Shown here: in pieces, positions 10,736 through 22,489 of the stretch
Numbering within the stretch: position 1 is the stretch's first letter
Layout of the letters: each line of letters opens with the position of its first letter
Assembly: GCF_017591425.1 (NCBI RefSeq)
Contig: NW_024467106.1
Span: 26,836,501-26,900,500 of the forward strand
DNA length: 64,000 nucleotides
From: Ochotona curzoniae
Taxonomy: Eukaryota > Chordata > Mammalia > Lagomorpha > Ochotonidae
Direction of reading: 5' to 3'
The notes under the pieces: model-generated
What the model saw: the letters and a program-made list of their open reading frames with translations, nothing else
The model's database searches: none
What the model was told of the DNA's origin: nothing
Position numbers and translations under genes: made by a program

Positions 10736-11104
10736 ATCTACCCTTTTCCTGCATTGCTACTTGGGGTCTGCTGCCCCGTTGTGCATGTGGTCAGATCAAA
10801 CAAATCAATGAGATGGGCAGTTCTTTGCTTGGGTTCACCTCCTGAGCTTCCAGTGAACTCCCCTTCCCACCAGGTTGTCAGTAGAGCTCAGATCACAGAT
10901 TGCTTATAGCTAACCGCCACTGGGGTATCTGGGCACTACAGCACTACCACATTGTCTCTGCTGCTTCCCCATGTTTGTTGAAATTCACATGCCCCACTGC
11001 CATCGGCCTGTCCTCTCCATTTTCTGAAATCTGTCCTCTCTGCTTTACCCTAATTCTTCTCTGAAATTTTAAACCTGTCCTACTCTATTCTGCCATCTTG
11101 CTAA

Positions 11105-11400
11105 CTTTCTCTCTCTCTCTCTCTCATTTATATTTATTGGAAAGAGATTTACAGAGAGCAAGAGAAATCTTTCAACTGTTGGATCACCCTGGCTGCAATG
11201 GCCAGCTGAGTGATCCAAACCCAGAAGGAGCTTCTTCTAGGTCTTCAAAGTGGGTAGAGGGTCCCAAGGCTATGGGCCATCCTCTGTTTCTCTCCCAGGC
11301 CATAAGCATGCGGCTGGATGAGAAGTGGAGCAACTGGTACTCAAACCAATACCCTTCTGGGATCCCCATGGTTGCAAGAGGGAGATTAGTGAAGTAAGCC
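11105..11400 (-). repeat. C-SINE
   Basis: Antisense copy: a CT-rich run leading into atttattggaaagagattta, then gcttcttctaggtcttcaaag, and the head near 11370. It abuts the 5' end of the L1, and the (CT)n at 11107-11125 belongs to the junction. Confidence 0.8.
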
Positions 11401-11409
11401 ATTTCATGT

Positions 11410-11790
11410 GAACATTTCTATTGGATAGGTAGTTTGATGAGCAGAATTGATGTCATTGGGCATACTTAAAATTCATCTTTAGATGATACCAGTTTCCCAA
11501 AGTGGTTGTAACATTTTACATTCTCAGTTCCCATTGTTCCACATTTTAGGGCATTTGATGTAGTCAGTCATTAATTTTTTTTTGTACTTGTATAGTAAAT
11601 TATCATGATTTTAAAGTTACGTTTTCCTAATGACCAATTAGGTTGAGCACTGTCTGTTGCCTCTTTTGAAATGGCAGATGGACAGAGGGGAAATGCAAGT
11701 TCAAATGCCATATTTCATGTTCTGAGTTTCCTTGGGTTTTATTCTTGGTCTATGTGTCTTTCTAGTGTTTAAACCTTTAGACACCTCACA
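11410..11790 (-). repeat. Old L1 3' fragment, antisense
   Basis: Phrases agtttcccaaagtggttgta, acattctcagttcccattg, ttttcctaatgaccaat and ggttgagcac are degraded antisense L1 3'-end sequence. Confidence 0.55.
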
Positions 11791-11797
11791 GAAGTGG

Positions 11798-12143
11798 GTT
11801 TTTTTTTTTTTTTAGATTTATTTATTTTTATTACAAAGTCAGATATACAGAGAGGAGGAGAGATAGAGAGGAAGATCTTCCGTCCCATGATTCACTCCCC
11901 AAGTGAGCACAATGGCCAGTGCTGTGCCGATTCAGAGCCAGAAGCCAGGAGACAGGAACCTTCTCCAGGTCTCCCACGCGGGTGCAGGGTCCCAAAGCGT
12001 TGGCCATCCTTGACTGCCTTCCCAGGCCACAAGCTGGGAGCTGGATGGAAAGTGGAGCAGCTGGGATTAGAACCGGCACCCATATGAAGTCCCGGCACAT
12101 TCAAGGCGAGGACTTTAGGCTCTAGGCCACGCCGCCGGGCCCC
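11798..12143 (-). repeat. C-SINE, young copy, with short target duplication
   Basis: The T-run and atttatttatttttattac start the antisense copy and the head ends ccacgccgccgggccc. CAGAAGT flanks both sides (11789-11795; 12144-12150). Confidence 0.88.
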
Positions 12144-12173
12144 CAGAAGTATTTTTAAAACATATCTCCAGGG

Positions 12174-12445
12174 GCCCAGCATGGTAGGTAGCCTGGTGGC
12201 TAACATCCTTGCCTTGTATATGCCAGGATGCCTTATGGGTAACTGGTTCATTGCCTGGCTGCTCCACTTGGCTTCCAGCGTCCTGCTTCTGGCCTGGAAA
12301 TGCGGTAGAGGATGGCCCAAGGCCTTGGGACCATGTACCCATGTGGGAGGTGAACCAGCAGATGGAAGATCAGATTCCTCTCTGTCTCTCCTCTCTGTAA
12401 ATCTGATTTTCAACAAAGTAAATAAATCCTTTTTTAAAAATTCCA
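12174..12445 (+). repeat. C-SINE with internal deletion
   Basis: The head gggcccagcatggtaggtag and tail gtaaataaatcc are present, but the stretch after cccatgtgggagg jumps to gtgaaccagcagatgg, losing about 60 bases of the usual centre. Confidence 0.85.
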
Positions 12446-12940
12446 GATTTTCTAATTTTCTTATTAGTAAGATAGATATATATTATATCCGCCGTTACTC
12501 CAGAATCCAAATCTTAGTCTTAGCACTGTAGCTTAACCTAATTCTCTGAAATTCGATCTTCTGTTAACATGTTGGATAGTAATAAACATTTTAAGCTATG
12601 GGGATAATAAATATAGACTCTTCAAGATCCCCTGATACCCTCTCAGCATCATTCCAGAGGCTTCCAGCTTTTGGGTTTTAGTTTATCTTTCCCCTTATGC
12701 TAGACAGAGGGCAATTTTTAACTTTCACTACTGGCTGTATTTTTAAATGAAACTTTTAATTGGTGAATTTATACGTTATTAGCAATTGTATATCCTAAGT
12801 GAAGATTGATTTATTGAGGGTAATATATTTTAATGGATTATTTTCTGTAATAAAATTAGTAGTCAATGAAAGTAGTTTAAGATTTTTTAGTGTTGTTATG
12901 AGACGCTCCCTGACTTCCTGGGAGTCTCAGCTTCGTGTTT
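12446..12940. other. ERP44 intron, no feature seen
   Basis: AT-rich, no recognisable repeat or open frame of interest. Confidence 0.5.
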
Positions 12941-12944
12941 GTTC

Positions 12945-13186
12945 GTGTGCTAGTCAGCTTCCCATCATTATAACAAGCACCTTAGAGAAACTGCTTTCAA
13001 GGGAAGGTTGATTTCAGCTCACAGTTTTGGAGGGTCACATGGCCCGTAGCTCTGGCAGCTGATGAGAGTATTGTATGGTGGAATGCTGAGCCCAGAGGAG
13101 GTATCACACAGAGAGCCAGGAAGCCAAAAGAGACCAGCTAGGAACTGGGCATTTATAACCAGCTTATTCATAAGAGCTACCTGGTT
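12945..13186 (+). repeat. Ancient interspersed repeat, same family as 5735-6115
   Basis: Phrases gtgctagtcagcttcccatc, ttgatttcagctcacagtt and ccaaaagagaccagctag followed by gcatttataaccagc match the same mammalian repeat. Its 3' part is cut by the following SINE. Confidence 0.5.
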
Positions 13187-13500
13187 TTTAAAAGATTTTA
13201 TTATTTTTATTACAAAGTCAGATATACAGAGAGGAGGAGAGACAGAGAGGAAGATCTGTCCAATGATTTACTCTCCACATGATGGCAAAGGCAGGTGCTG
13301 TGCTGATCCAAAGCCAAGAGCCAGGAACTTCCTCCAGGTCTCCCACATGACTGCAGAGTCCCAAGGCGCTGGGCTGTCCTTGACTGCTTTCCCAGGCCAC
13401 AAGCAGGAAGCTGGATGGGAAGTGGACCTGAACCGGTGCCCATATAGGATCCAGGTGCATGCAAAGCAAAGACTTTGGCCACTAGGCTACAATGCTGGGC
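13187..13500 (-). repeat. C-SINE
   Basis: Antisense copy from aaaagattttattatttttattac to ctaggctacaatgctgggc. Its 5' end abuts the L1 tail inserted at 13519. Confidence 0.88.
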
Positions 13501-14804
13501 CCAGAGCAGTGATATCTTTTTTTTTTTTTGAAAACTTCTTTTTTTCATTTCTTATTTTTTTTTTTTTACATTGCATCATGAAACACAGTTTTACAGGCAC
13601 TGGGATTCCCCCCTCCCCTCCCCAAAACCCACAATCCCTCTTCCCCCCCCCCCCCCCCCGGTGGATTCTTCCATCTTGTTGCATTACCACAGATCAAATT
13701 CAGTTGAGATTTTTTTTCCTTGCAAGCATCTACAAAGCATAGAGTCCAGTATCTTACTGTGCAGATAAGTTCAACAGTTTCATGGGGAGACAGTCTCTGG
13801 TCTGAAGAGACCAAAGAGAAAGAGAATCATCCCAATCAATTGAAAGCCCCAACATTACAACAGTAACAATTTATAACGTAATGGAGTTAGTTGACATGAT
13901 ATTGTGTAACCAGCATGTTCAAAGAGAGAGAGAGAAAACAACAACAACAACAAAAAGAGTACAAGTTCTGAACCACATCCTATGACTTCTACATTGACAT
14001 TACAATTATTAGTTTATATACAGCTGGGTTCTATACACCTTAAAATGGCTATAGATTACTATTCAGCTGTCTCATGTCTATTTTAATTTTAGTATTTAGC
14101 AGTTCATAGTGTTGAAGCATGATTTTGCAGAACCTGGCTGTTTTTTGGGCAGTCTAGCTCTATAACTGTAACAAGACATATGTCAACAGTTTAGGTGAAC
14201 GGTTTTAGGAGGGGTGTGCAGAGAAATCCTCAATACCCTAGTGAGGAGCAACCAATCTTCGTGTCCCACCCAGTGAATTATAAGTGCATCCCCACTGCCC
14301 ATTTCCTGTTTCTAAGCTTTCCTTGCTGTTCTCCATCTATTCTAGGTTTTTTTTGTTTATTTGTTTATTTGTTCGTTTGTTTTGAGAGGTTTCTGGAGCA
14401 ATCCTGATGGTCATTATGAGAGAGAGTGGGGACCCAAAGTTAGAACCAGGCAAGAACCAGAGAAAGCTCCTCTCCCTAGTCCCGAAGGAAGTTTACTCTT
14501 TTGTTTCTGCGGACTGCTCAGTGCTCCTGGTTGTCGTTCCGATGACCTTGGATCCTGCAAGGAGGGATATGGGCTTCTTCCATCCCATGTGTGAGACCCA
14601 AATGGAAATGGGTGACCTCAGAGTTCTTGGCCTCCGAAGGCACTCCAATTCCCCGTGGTCTTCTTGGTGGTTGGGATGTAGTCCTCGGAGCTCGTACTGA
14701 TAGTCCTTGGTGAGGATCTAGGAGTCTTCAGAGTTGGGATACAAGCTTCCTCCTGTCTGCCTGCTCCACTCTGGGGTCCCCCCCTGCCAGAGCAGTGATA
14801 TCTT
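13501..14804 (-). mobile_element. 5'-truncated L1 (3'UTR only), young, with 18-bp target duplication
   Basis: CCAGAGCAGTGATATCTT occurs at 13501-13518 and 14787-14804. The 1,268-base insert reads on the - strand as L1 3'UTR ending in a G-run (C-run at 13643-13660 on +), then gggaatcccagtgcctgtaaaactg and a poly(A) tail. The same end phrase (aatcccagggcctat) ends the L1 at 2.9 kb. It contains a (CAA)n patch near 13940 and a (GTTT)n patch near 14350. No coding sequence is retained. Confidence 0.87.
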
Positions 14805-15089
14805 AAAAGCAATCTTTTTTTTCCTCCAGATTAGTAGTTCTCAGTGGTGAACTGTTAAAAACAAATGTGCTGTCATTAGATCTTGTTATGTTTATAGATC
14901 ACTGGCAGAATAGGCTCTGTATAATTCTTAATCATTCTGAGATTTTGGGAATGATAAATGAATATTGCCTTGAACTTCCAATTAGCAGTTGCATTGACGC
15001 CTAAGGACAGTCATCTCATTCTTAGACACTGACTCCTACTCTGAGTGTCAGTCCTAGATGGCTGCTGCTTTCAATGGAAGGCTATTTTG

Positions 15090-15860
15090 TGTACATTGAA
15101 AATCTGTTATTTAATGTAAGCACATTTGCCGATTTCTGTGTAACTTGTTGCAGCTTCTATATCTGTTCTTGCTGCTTTGCTTCGCACTTTTATGTTGTAG
15201 AGAAGTAATCTTTTCTTCTTAAACCTCATGAACCAGCCTCTACTAGCTTTAAACTTTTCCTCAGCGTCACCATTTTTCTTAGTCTTCATGAAATTGAGGA
15301 GAGTTGGAGCCTTAGATATGGCTAATGTGACTTACTCAGCGTGCTGAAATTTTGTCAGCATCAGAAATAATGCTGTTTCGCTTTATTATTGTATGTTCAT
15401 TGGAGTAACACTTTTAATACCCTTGAAGAACTTTTCATTTGCATTCACAGCTTGACCCGAGTCCCACTTTGTCTGTTTTGGGTTTCAGCCTGTCTTCACC
15501 ACTAAACTTAATCATATCTAGCTTTTATTTTTAAAATAATAGTTAGACTTTCACATCTGAAACTGAAAGGCCATTGTAAGGGTATTTTTTGGCTTAATTT
15601 CTGTACTCTTGTGTTTTAGGGGATAGGAAAACCAAAGGATAGTTTATTGGTTGAATACACCTTAGAAGAGCCAGGAGTTTCTGATCAGATTTACTGCCCC
15701 TGCCTTCAATTTTTCATTGTTATCTGTGAAGACTAAAAATACTAATCAACTTTATGCTCTCCTAACATTACTAACAGCTTGATAAAGAACCGTGGTAATT
15801 TTTTTCTGCTTAACTCCAAATGTCCTTCTCTCAGCTTACTGTCCCCCGAAACCTCATATG
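15090..15860 (-). repeat. Tigger (pogo-type DNA transposon) remnant
   Basis: A 60-residue open stretch at 15107-15289 contains EEKFKASRGWFMRFKKK and YNIKVRSKAA, the DNA-binding (HTH/CENPB) region of Tigger transposase. The flanking antisense text (ctgaaaggccattgtaaggg, ttggcttaatttctgtactc) fits Tigger1-like sequence. It is a fossil; inverted terminal repeats were not resolved. Confidence 0.8.
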
Positions 15861-16141
15861 TAGTTGTAACCAGTCTAGCCTGTTTGTTCCTTTAATGTAA
15901 ATCAGTTTTCCGCAGAGCAGAGATTCTGGGTCTTCTGAGTGCTGGTGCATTTGGGTGGGGAGGAAAGTGAATAAATGAATGAATGGTTGATGTTGATCGG
16001 TACTAAAAGACCTACCCCCCCCCACCGTGATTTTATTACTATTGTGTTACATGACGTGGGTTCCAGACTATTCCTAGCTAGAAACTAGCTGGAACTGAAT
16101 GGAGAGACCTGATCATTCTCACTGACTGCTTTTGTCTACAG

Positions 16142-16253
16142 GAATTGACAGAAGAAGGACTGCCTTTTCTTATACTCTTCCATATGAAAGATGACACAGA
16201 AAGCTTAGAAATATTCCAGAATGAAGTAGCCCGGCAGTTGATAAGTGAAAAAG
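16142..16253 (+). CDS. ERP44: ERP44 coding exon, residues 255-291 plus one base
   Basis: The acceptor is ttgtctacag and the donor is GTAGAC at 16254. It encodes ELTEEGLPFLILFHMKDDTE onward to RQLISEK and the first base of a Gly codon. The hydrophobic FLILF strand belongs to the thioredoxin fold of domain b'. Asp appears where I recall Glu in human (FHMKxDTE). The preceding intron is the longest in the window (9.3 kb) and contains three large L1 or L1-derived segments. Confidence 0.96.
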
Positions 16254-17122
16254 GTAGACAGCTTAAGGTGTTTATTTGCATTCTTGTTTTTCTCTCTCTT
16301 TCCCTCTCTCCCCTGCCCATTTTTTGTGGTATATTTATATTCACATAAACATATTGAGGTTAAAACTTGTGTTTGTATTCAGATGTGATCGGGAGGCATT
16401 AGTAAAGAGACAATATTGTTTTGCTAATTCGTGTTTTCGAAATCAAATAACAAAGCAAGCAGGTCCATAGTTATATAACATTTGTTTTGGGCACTACTTT
16501 TTAGCATCTTGCTTTTTGTCAGATCCCCCTTCTAAGAAACATTTCCAGAGATATTGCTGAGAGAGCTTATTGTGTTAAGTAATTAACTTATTTCTAAATT
16601 GAAGAAACTTGAATAGTTGTGTGGATTTCTGCAGAATATCAAGATGGAAATTGAAGTGTCACAAGCCAGAATGTGAACAAAAATTTTAAAGGCATTTTAT
16701 ACAGATGCCTCTTTAATAGTAGTTTGTAAAATTTTGGAGGTTAGATTGTGTTAAGTTAACCACAGTGGGATGGACCGGCAAGAATGAAACGGTCCAGCTC
16801 GTATGTCAGTTTGAGTAACTTGGTCCCTTGGAGCCTGAGTAATGTACAGAACCAACAATTGCCCACTTCAAGAAAATAGATTACCGTTATGTTCCAGTTT
16901 GGACTGAGTTCATATAACTTCTAAAGAAATTAAACTCCCTTGGCTTAAGAGCGAAAACCCTACCTCTTTTAATGTTACACATAATAATATTAAAGTTTGT
17001 TTTTGACATGTATCACTCAAGAATATTGGGAATTATTTTTAAGCATGTCCTTTCTTGTGAGCTCATAATCTTATGAGAATGCGTAAATTCTAACCTACAT
17101 CTCAAAATTGTTTCTTTTAAAG
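16254..17122. other. ERP44 short intron
   Basis: 869-base intron without recognised repeats, apart from a CT-rich stretch at 16290-16318. Confidence 0.6.
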
Positions 17123-17264
17123 GTACAATAAACTTCTTACATGCAGATTGTGACAAATTTAGACATCCTCTTCTACATATACAGAAAACCCCAGCGGACT
17201 GCCCTGTGATCGCTATTGACAGCTTCAGGCACATGTATGTGTTTGGAGACTTCAAGGATGTGTT
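17123..17264 (+). CDS. ERP44: ERP44 coding exon, residues 292-339
   Basis: The acceptor is ttcttttaaag and the donor is GTAAGT at 17265. It encodes GTINFLHADCDKF to FGDFKDVL, with split codons at both ends (Gly292, Leu339). It contains His328 in SFRHMYV, equivalent to mature-protein His299, one of three histidines reported to bind zinc and switch client affinity. The intron before it is only 869 bases. Confidence 0.96.
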
Positions 17265-18310
17265 GTAAGTATTCCTTTTGTGTTTAAAATTACTGGTATG
17301 TTCTCAAAAGTGAACATTAAGCAACTGACAATTTTAAATAAACTTACACGTAAGAGTAGTACAAAGTTTAATGGAAGCTATTGGATATTTTTTCACTAAA
17401 GGATGTGGTGTGACTGAAATTGGTGATTAATGCTTGGGTCATGGTGGGTTAATGATTGACAATTAACTTCTGAAAGAAAATTTATGTCTTACCAGAAATT
17501 ACCTCTGAATTTAACTTTGTCTTTGCCAGCACATCGAAGAGAATAAATGTTACTCCTAGATTAGGTTAAAGGGAATTGATAATGTTGCTGTTCATTTGTG
17601 ACTACATCTAGCTGAGAATGGTAATATGTACATGACCCAGAATTTTGCTATTAGTAGGCATTTCTAATGGAATACAACTGTGAGCCTTTCCAAGAATAGG
17701 TAAGCCTTCTGACTCTATTCTTAGGAACTTACTGTGTTAATAAAAATATAAATATTGTAACTGCTGTAGCCCGTGAGCTGACCACTTGACCAAGTGAAAT
17801 TAACTCATCGGCTGGCAGCATTCTACTTATGACTGAATTGTTAAAATTCTCTAAAGAAATCTGGAATTGGGAAATCATCCTCCTCCATCTTTCCAGTTTT
17901 CAGTTCTGTAAGTAGGGAAGAAGCTAAGTGATTATATTTAAAGCTCTTTGAAACAAGCGACTCCTTCAGTTTCTCCCTTAGGTGCCTGATTTTCTTTTCT
18001 AGGCACAATTCCCTCTAGCATTCATAATTGTGTGTAGGTATCTGCTGTGTGAGTTAGATACAGCATCTATGTGAGTAGATGTTAATATTAAAAGTCTAAT
18101 AAAACATGCAGCCTAGTCAATCTGCCACACTTAATGACTTGAATAATTGTTATTGTGCTACATAGTAATTAAGACTTAAATGATAAGCAATTTCCATAAA
18201 TTACTGTAATTACGACTACATTTACTTTGTAGATCAGCATAACTGGGGTCATCAGTAGGAAGTATGATTTGGTGAAGTTAGAGAAAGCAGATTGATGGGG
18301 CACAGTCTCC
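17265..18310. other. ERP44 intron, no feature seen
   Basis: Apparently unique AT-rich intron sequence. Confidence 0.5.
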
Positions 18311-18324
18311 TTCCATGTTTGGTC

Positions 18325-18420
18325 TACCTGTTCCTTGTCTCAGACAAACTGAAGTTAGGGAAGTAACATGAACCACAAGATCACACAGCCAAACAGTGGA
18401 AGAGCCAGGATTCGTAATGT
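18325..18420 (-). repeat. MIR fragment (possible)
   Basis: The stretch aagatcacacagccaaacag and agccaggattcg resembles the antisense core of MIR (cacacagc…agagccgggattcgaac). Confidence 0.45.
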
Positions 18421-18689
18421 GGTGTGTTAACCTCAAAATCCCAAGCTCATAACAGATTCTAACAGCATTTACATTTCTTTTAAATGTGAAAGTGTTAGTA
18501 TATTTTTAGTAAATGTTTGATTTGCTTTTGGATTAATCTAATTATCACTGACTACTTTGAATACTTCTATCAACTCATCTGGAATTCTGTCACTTGCTCC
18601 TTGCCCTGTTGATGTATTCTTCTCCTGTTTGTATCTTTAGTTGTGATGCTCTGAAGATGTCTCACTTGTCAGCTCCTGGGGAATTAAAT

Positions 18690-18790
18690 ACACAGACACA
18701 CACGTGTATATATGCATATATATTACATATATATTGGATGTGTATGATATATATATATATATATATATTTATCACATATGTATATATACT
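18690..18790. repeat. (CA)n/(TA)n microsatellite
   Basis: Runs of cacacaca, tatatgcatatatat and an uninterrupted TA tract at about 18747-18769, with diverged edges. Confidence 0.9.
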
Positions 18791-19054
18791 GGTCCAGGTC
18801 CATAAACGCCTATTGTTAAACTGATGTCCGTTGTTTAATTTTATGCTTTATAAAGTATTTCAGTATACCTTATTTGGCCCCTATGGCAATATGGACATCA
18901 AATGCTGATAGTTAGAAGTGTACCAGCATTTATTTATACATTATGTGTGTTCTCAAATTTTGTACAGCAAACTTATAGGATAGGCATTATGACCACTTTA
19001 CAATAGAGAATTTATAGAAATTTAGTTACACTGCTAAAGTGTCAGTGACAGACA

Positions 19055-19255
19055 ACATAGCATAGTGGTTAAAAGGGCAGACTGCAGATGCAGACAGCAC
19101 TGCCTACCAACAGCATCATCCCTGAGCAAGTCACTGTAACTCTGCTGTGGCTTGGTTTCCTCAGATGAAAAGTGGGGATAGTAATCATTTCTACTTTACA
19201 AAGTTGTTGTGAACATTAGCAAATACATTTGTCTGCAGCTCTTAAGAGAGCAATG
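19055..19255 (+). repeat. MIR element
   Basis: Head acatagcatagtggttaaaag, core ctgagcaagtcactgtaact, then ggtttcctcagatgaaaag and ggttgtgaacattagcaaat-like end: near full-length MIR. Confidence 0.88.
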
Positions 19256-19369
19256 TCTCATTCATGATCATTGTACGGTTCTCTAGCATTAGCACAGGCA
19301 GTAACATACTCAGATTCAAGTCCAAGGCTGTCAGACTATGAAAACAATACAATGAAGTTAAATAAAGCA

Positions 19370-19705
19370 ACCTGGCATAGTGGTGTATGGCAAATTATTC
19401 TCTGGCTGTGACATGAGCATCCTATATCAGTGCCAGTTCAAGTCCTACCTGCTCTACTTCTGATCCAGCATTCTGCCAGTATGAAGGAAGGCCCAAGTGC
19501 TTGGCCTCCAACCCCCATGGGGGCAACCCACAACAAGCCTCTGCCTCCTGGCTCCAGCGTGGCCCAGCCCTGTTTGTTACGGCCATTCGGGGAGTGAACC
19601 AGCGAATTCAAGATCTTCCCCCCCCCACCCTCTCTCTCTCTGTCTCAGTCTCTTCCCCCCCCCTCTCTAACTGCATTTCAAATTTTAAAAAAAAAAATTA
19701 TTTTT
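19370..19705 (+). repeat. C-SINE, older subfamily
   Basis: Head cctggcatagtggtgtatgg, centre tatcagtgccagttcaagtc, tail after C-rich runs (cttcccccccccacc) and an A-run at 19685. Confidence 0.8.
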
Positions 19706-19789
19706 AAAAAGTGGTTATTCTGGAGAGAAATAACTTTCTTCACAGATGTTATCTATATATCTTCACAGGCTATCTATATATGAATTATC

Positions 19790-20547
19790 ATTTATAATAA
19801 TTCTGAGGATGGGGACAAGAATTTCCAAAAAATAAATATTAAAAACAAAAAATGTGCTGGATCTATATGCAGAAAACCATAAAATAAATAAGGAAACCTA
19901 CTTTGTTCAGTGTTTGGAAGACTCAACATAGTTGTCTATTTGTCTCTTAAGTTGACCTATATATTTAATACAATTCCAGTCCTAATCTCAGCTAGATTAA
20001 TTGTGGATATAGACAAACTTATTCTAAAGTTTATATGGGAAGGTAAAAATAAAACAGCCATAAAGCTTTTGAGAAAGTTGGAGGATTTACAGTATTTGAT
20101 TTTGGGTCATGGTACAAATCTAAAGTACTTAACGTCAGTGTGGTGTTGATGAAAGAGGAGGTACATAGTTCTGTGGAGCAGAATAGAAAGCCTGGAAGTA
20201 AACATACAGGTAAGGTCATTCAAACTAGAATGGCTCATCTTTTCAACAAATGATGGCTGAACCATGTAAGTGTCTTCACATCAAAAATGAATTTTCTTAT
20301 AAAAGAACTTAGAATTGCTTATAGACATAAAGGTAAAAAAGTAGAAAACCCTTAGAACTAAACAGGAGGAATTCTTCATGAGCTGAGGTTAAAGTTCTCA
20401 AAGCATCTCAACACTCTCTTTTAAAAACAAAATCAAATTAAAGACTTATAAAAGATTATCAGAATGCAAAGAACATATACATGTGACAAATAAACACATA
20501 AGGATGATACTCAACCTCAATAGTCATTAGAGAAATTCAAGTTAAAG
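19790..20547 (+). repeat. Old L1 ORF2/3' region, sense
   Basis: L1 phrases tgacctatatatttaataca, attccagtcctaatctcag, cttattctaaagtttatatg and caacaaatgatggctgaacc remain, plus aatgcaaagaacatatac. Broken in all frames; continues after the SINE at 20548. Confidence 0.75.
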
Positions 20548-20762
20548 TTCCTGTGAGGGTAGGGCGCTTGGCCCAATGCTGAAGACACCTGCCTGGGCTC
20601 TTGGCTCCAGCTTTCTACTGATGCAGACCCTCGGAGGCAGCAGTGATGAGTAGTTGGAGTCCTGCCGCCCTCGAGGCTGACCTGCTTCCAGCCAGTGTGA
20701 GAGGCTGTGCAGTGAACCAGCAAACTGGAACTGCCTCTGTCTCTCTGCCTCTCAAATTAAAA
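20548..20762 (+). repeat. C-SINE, diverged and shortened
   Basis: From gtagggcgcttggcccaatg through ctccagctttctactgatgc to ctctgcctctcaaattaaaa; it splits the old L1. Confidence 0.65.
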
Positions 20763-21500
20763 GTAATTTGAGATTACAGCGTTTTAGTGCTTACAATTAA
20801 AGCACTGATAATCCAAGTGTTAATGAGGGTGTGGAACAAGTGGAATGCTCATGTATAGCTGGTGGGATTGCAGAATGACACAGCTACTTTAGAAAATAGC
20901 TGGACAGTTTCTTTAGAAAGCTGTATGACCCTGTTTTCATTCTGCAGAAATAAAGTTCCCACAAAAACTTATACCCCATGTTTGGAATAGCATTGTTTAT
21001 AATCACTAAAATCTGGAGGGAACCCAGGAGTCTCCTTGAATAGATAAAAGCATAAACCAGTTGTTGTGTGAAGTACTTTAAGAAGTATGTAGAAAGTGGA
21101 ATTTTCTATTTTTCATCAAGAAATTTAAATCTACTCATAAGAAGAGTTTTCCAAAAGTTCTTAAGAAATAAATGTTATGAAAAAAATAGATTTCAAAATT
21201 TTTTGCACCAAAATGTTTGCTTTTCTGCCAGATTTTTGAGGTACTGTTATATCCCCCTTAGTACAGTACTACTATTCAGTACACTTTGTACATGCAGCAG
21301 AATGGATGGATGTTAAGTGCAGTGTACTGAGGGGGGAGAGGCCTCATGGTTAGGTATTGTCTGATTGCATTATATGTGATACTATAGAAACAGTTGTTGG
21401 AGAAAAAGGAGTGTCTGAGTTAAAATGCATTTTGGAATTTATCTGACGTATTTGAGTGATAACAGAATAGAAGCACAGAACCCAGACCTCAAAACGTAGA
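20763..21500 (+). repeat. Old L1 3' end, sense (continuation)
   Basis: Phrases gagggtgtggaacaagtgg, atgctcatgtatagctggtg, gttcccacaaaaacttatac and ggaatagcattgtttataat are the L1 3' ORF2 end, very degraded. Confidence 0.75.
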
Positions 21501-21509
21501 TCGTGTACA

Positions 21510-22480
21510 TAAATTTTAAAAATCCGTACTTAGCATTTGTGTGTTTCATTGTTTCCCTTCTCCTACAAATGAATTGTGAACAAAAAACAAATGTTTGGAG
21601 GGTGGGAGAGAAAGTGCTAAGGGTGCATCTATATTCCTTTCTGGCAAATTATCATGTTTGATTTCCTGAAAATTTATTGTTGATTCACTGATTGTTACTT
21701 CTTAATAACGATGGGTATTTCTGGCCACATGCTGGCCACAGAGCTCGGTTGTAATCTGTTTTTCTACAATATCAATCAGTTTTATCCCATTGCCCTTGTA
21801 TTTGCCATTTCCTCACAAGTCTCTTCTCATTTGTTGATAAATAACAACAAAAAAACAATATAAGCAAAAATCTGCTTTGGATATTCTGCATGAATTTTTC
21901 ATATTTGGGATTTAATCATAAGTTATTCCTTGACCTTGCAGAAGCAATTCATTTCATTTGTTAGGATAATCTTTAGACCTTAGAAAACAAACCAACAGAG
22001 GCTTTATCTTAAACGTTATAGATTTGAGATCCTATGGATGAATGGATGGATTTTAGCACTTTGCTGTGAGTGACATACATGATGTCAGATTAAATTTAAA
22101 TTGATCTCCTCTCAGTGTTTATCTCTGGTACATGTGCAATTACTTGAGCACCAGAGAACCTTCTGGGGGCATTCTGTCAATACAGCTACCTGACAGTCAT
22201 TTGTATTTGTAAACTGTGCATTTGGCACCTGCTGCTCTCTGTTGCATTGGAGCTAGTGGGGAGCCAAAATGGGCACACAATGAAGTTATTGGTTGGTCTA
22301 TCACAGTGGGAGTTATTGAAGGGAAGAAAACAGCACTTCTAGGACCTGAGGAGAGGATAAAAAAGAAATTGGTAACATTACACAAGCCCCCATACGCTGC
22401 TAACAAAAAATAGATAATGATTTTTAAAAATCAGTTCAACTCGAAGAGTTAAAGTATGGGGGGAGGATGTGCACCTACCG
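21510..22480. other. ERP44 intron, no feature seen
   Basis: No repeat or gene recognised. Confidence 0.4.
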
Positions 22481-22489
22481 GCATTTAAT

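Larger units (their letters stand above)
7943..11100 (-). mobile_element. L1 copy with 5'UTR fused to ORF2 3' end (interrupted by a SINE)
   Basis: On the - strand the element starts near 11100 (caagatggcagaatagag, an L1 5' end). It runs through a roughly 0.95-kb 5'UTR, then passes without ORF1 or the ORF2 endonuclease and RT core into the ORF2 C-terminus (about 10150-8960), an inverted ORF2-linker piece (8815-8650), the 3'UTR and an A-rich tail at about 7943-7960. A C-SINE is inserted in the 3'UTR at 8177-8509. I found no convincing target duplication. Confidence 0.8.

Noticed and set aside
11892..12416. A 174-codon open frame on the - strand
   Set aside because: It is formed by two neighbouring C-SINEs (11798-12143 and 12174-12445). 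Similar SINE-derived frames recur at many other places in the window.
13062..13742. A 226-codon open frame on the + strand
   Set aside because: It runs through an old repeat, an antisense C-SINE and the C/G-run of an L1 3'UTR. Its residues are those repeats translated, with no independent coding evidence.
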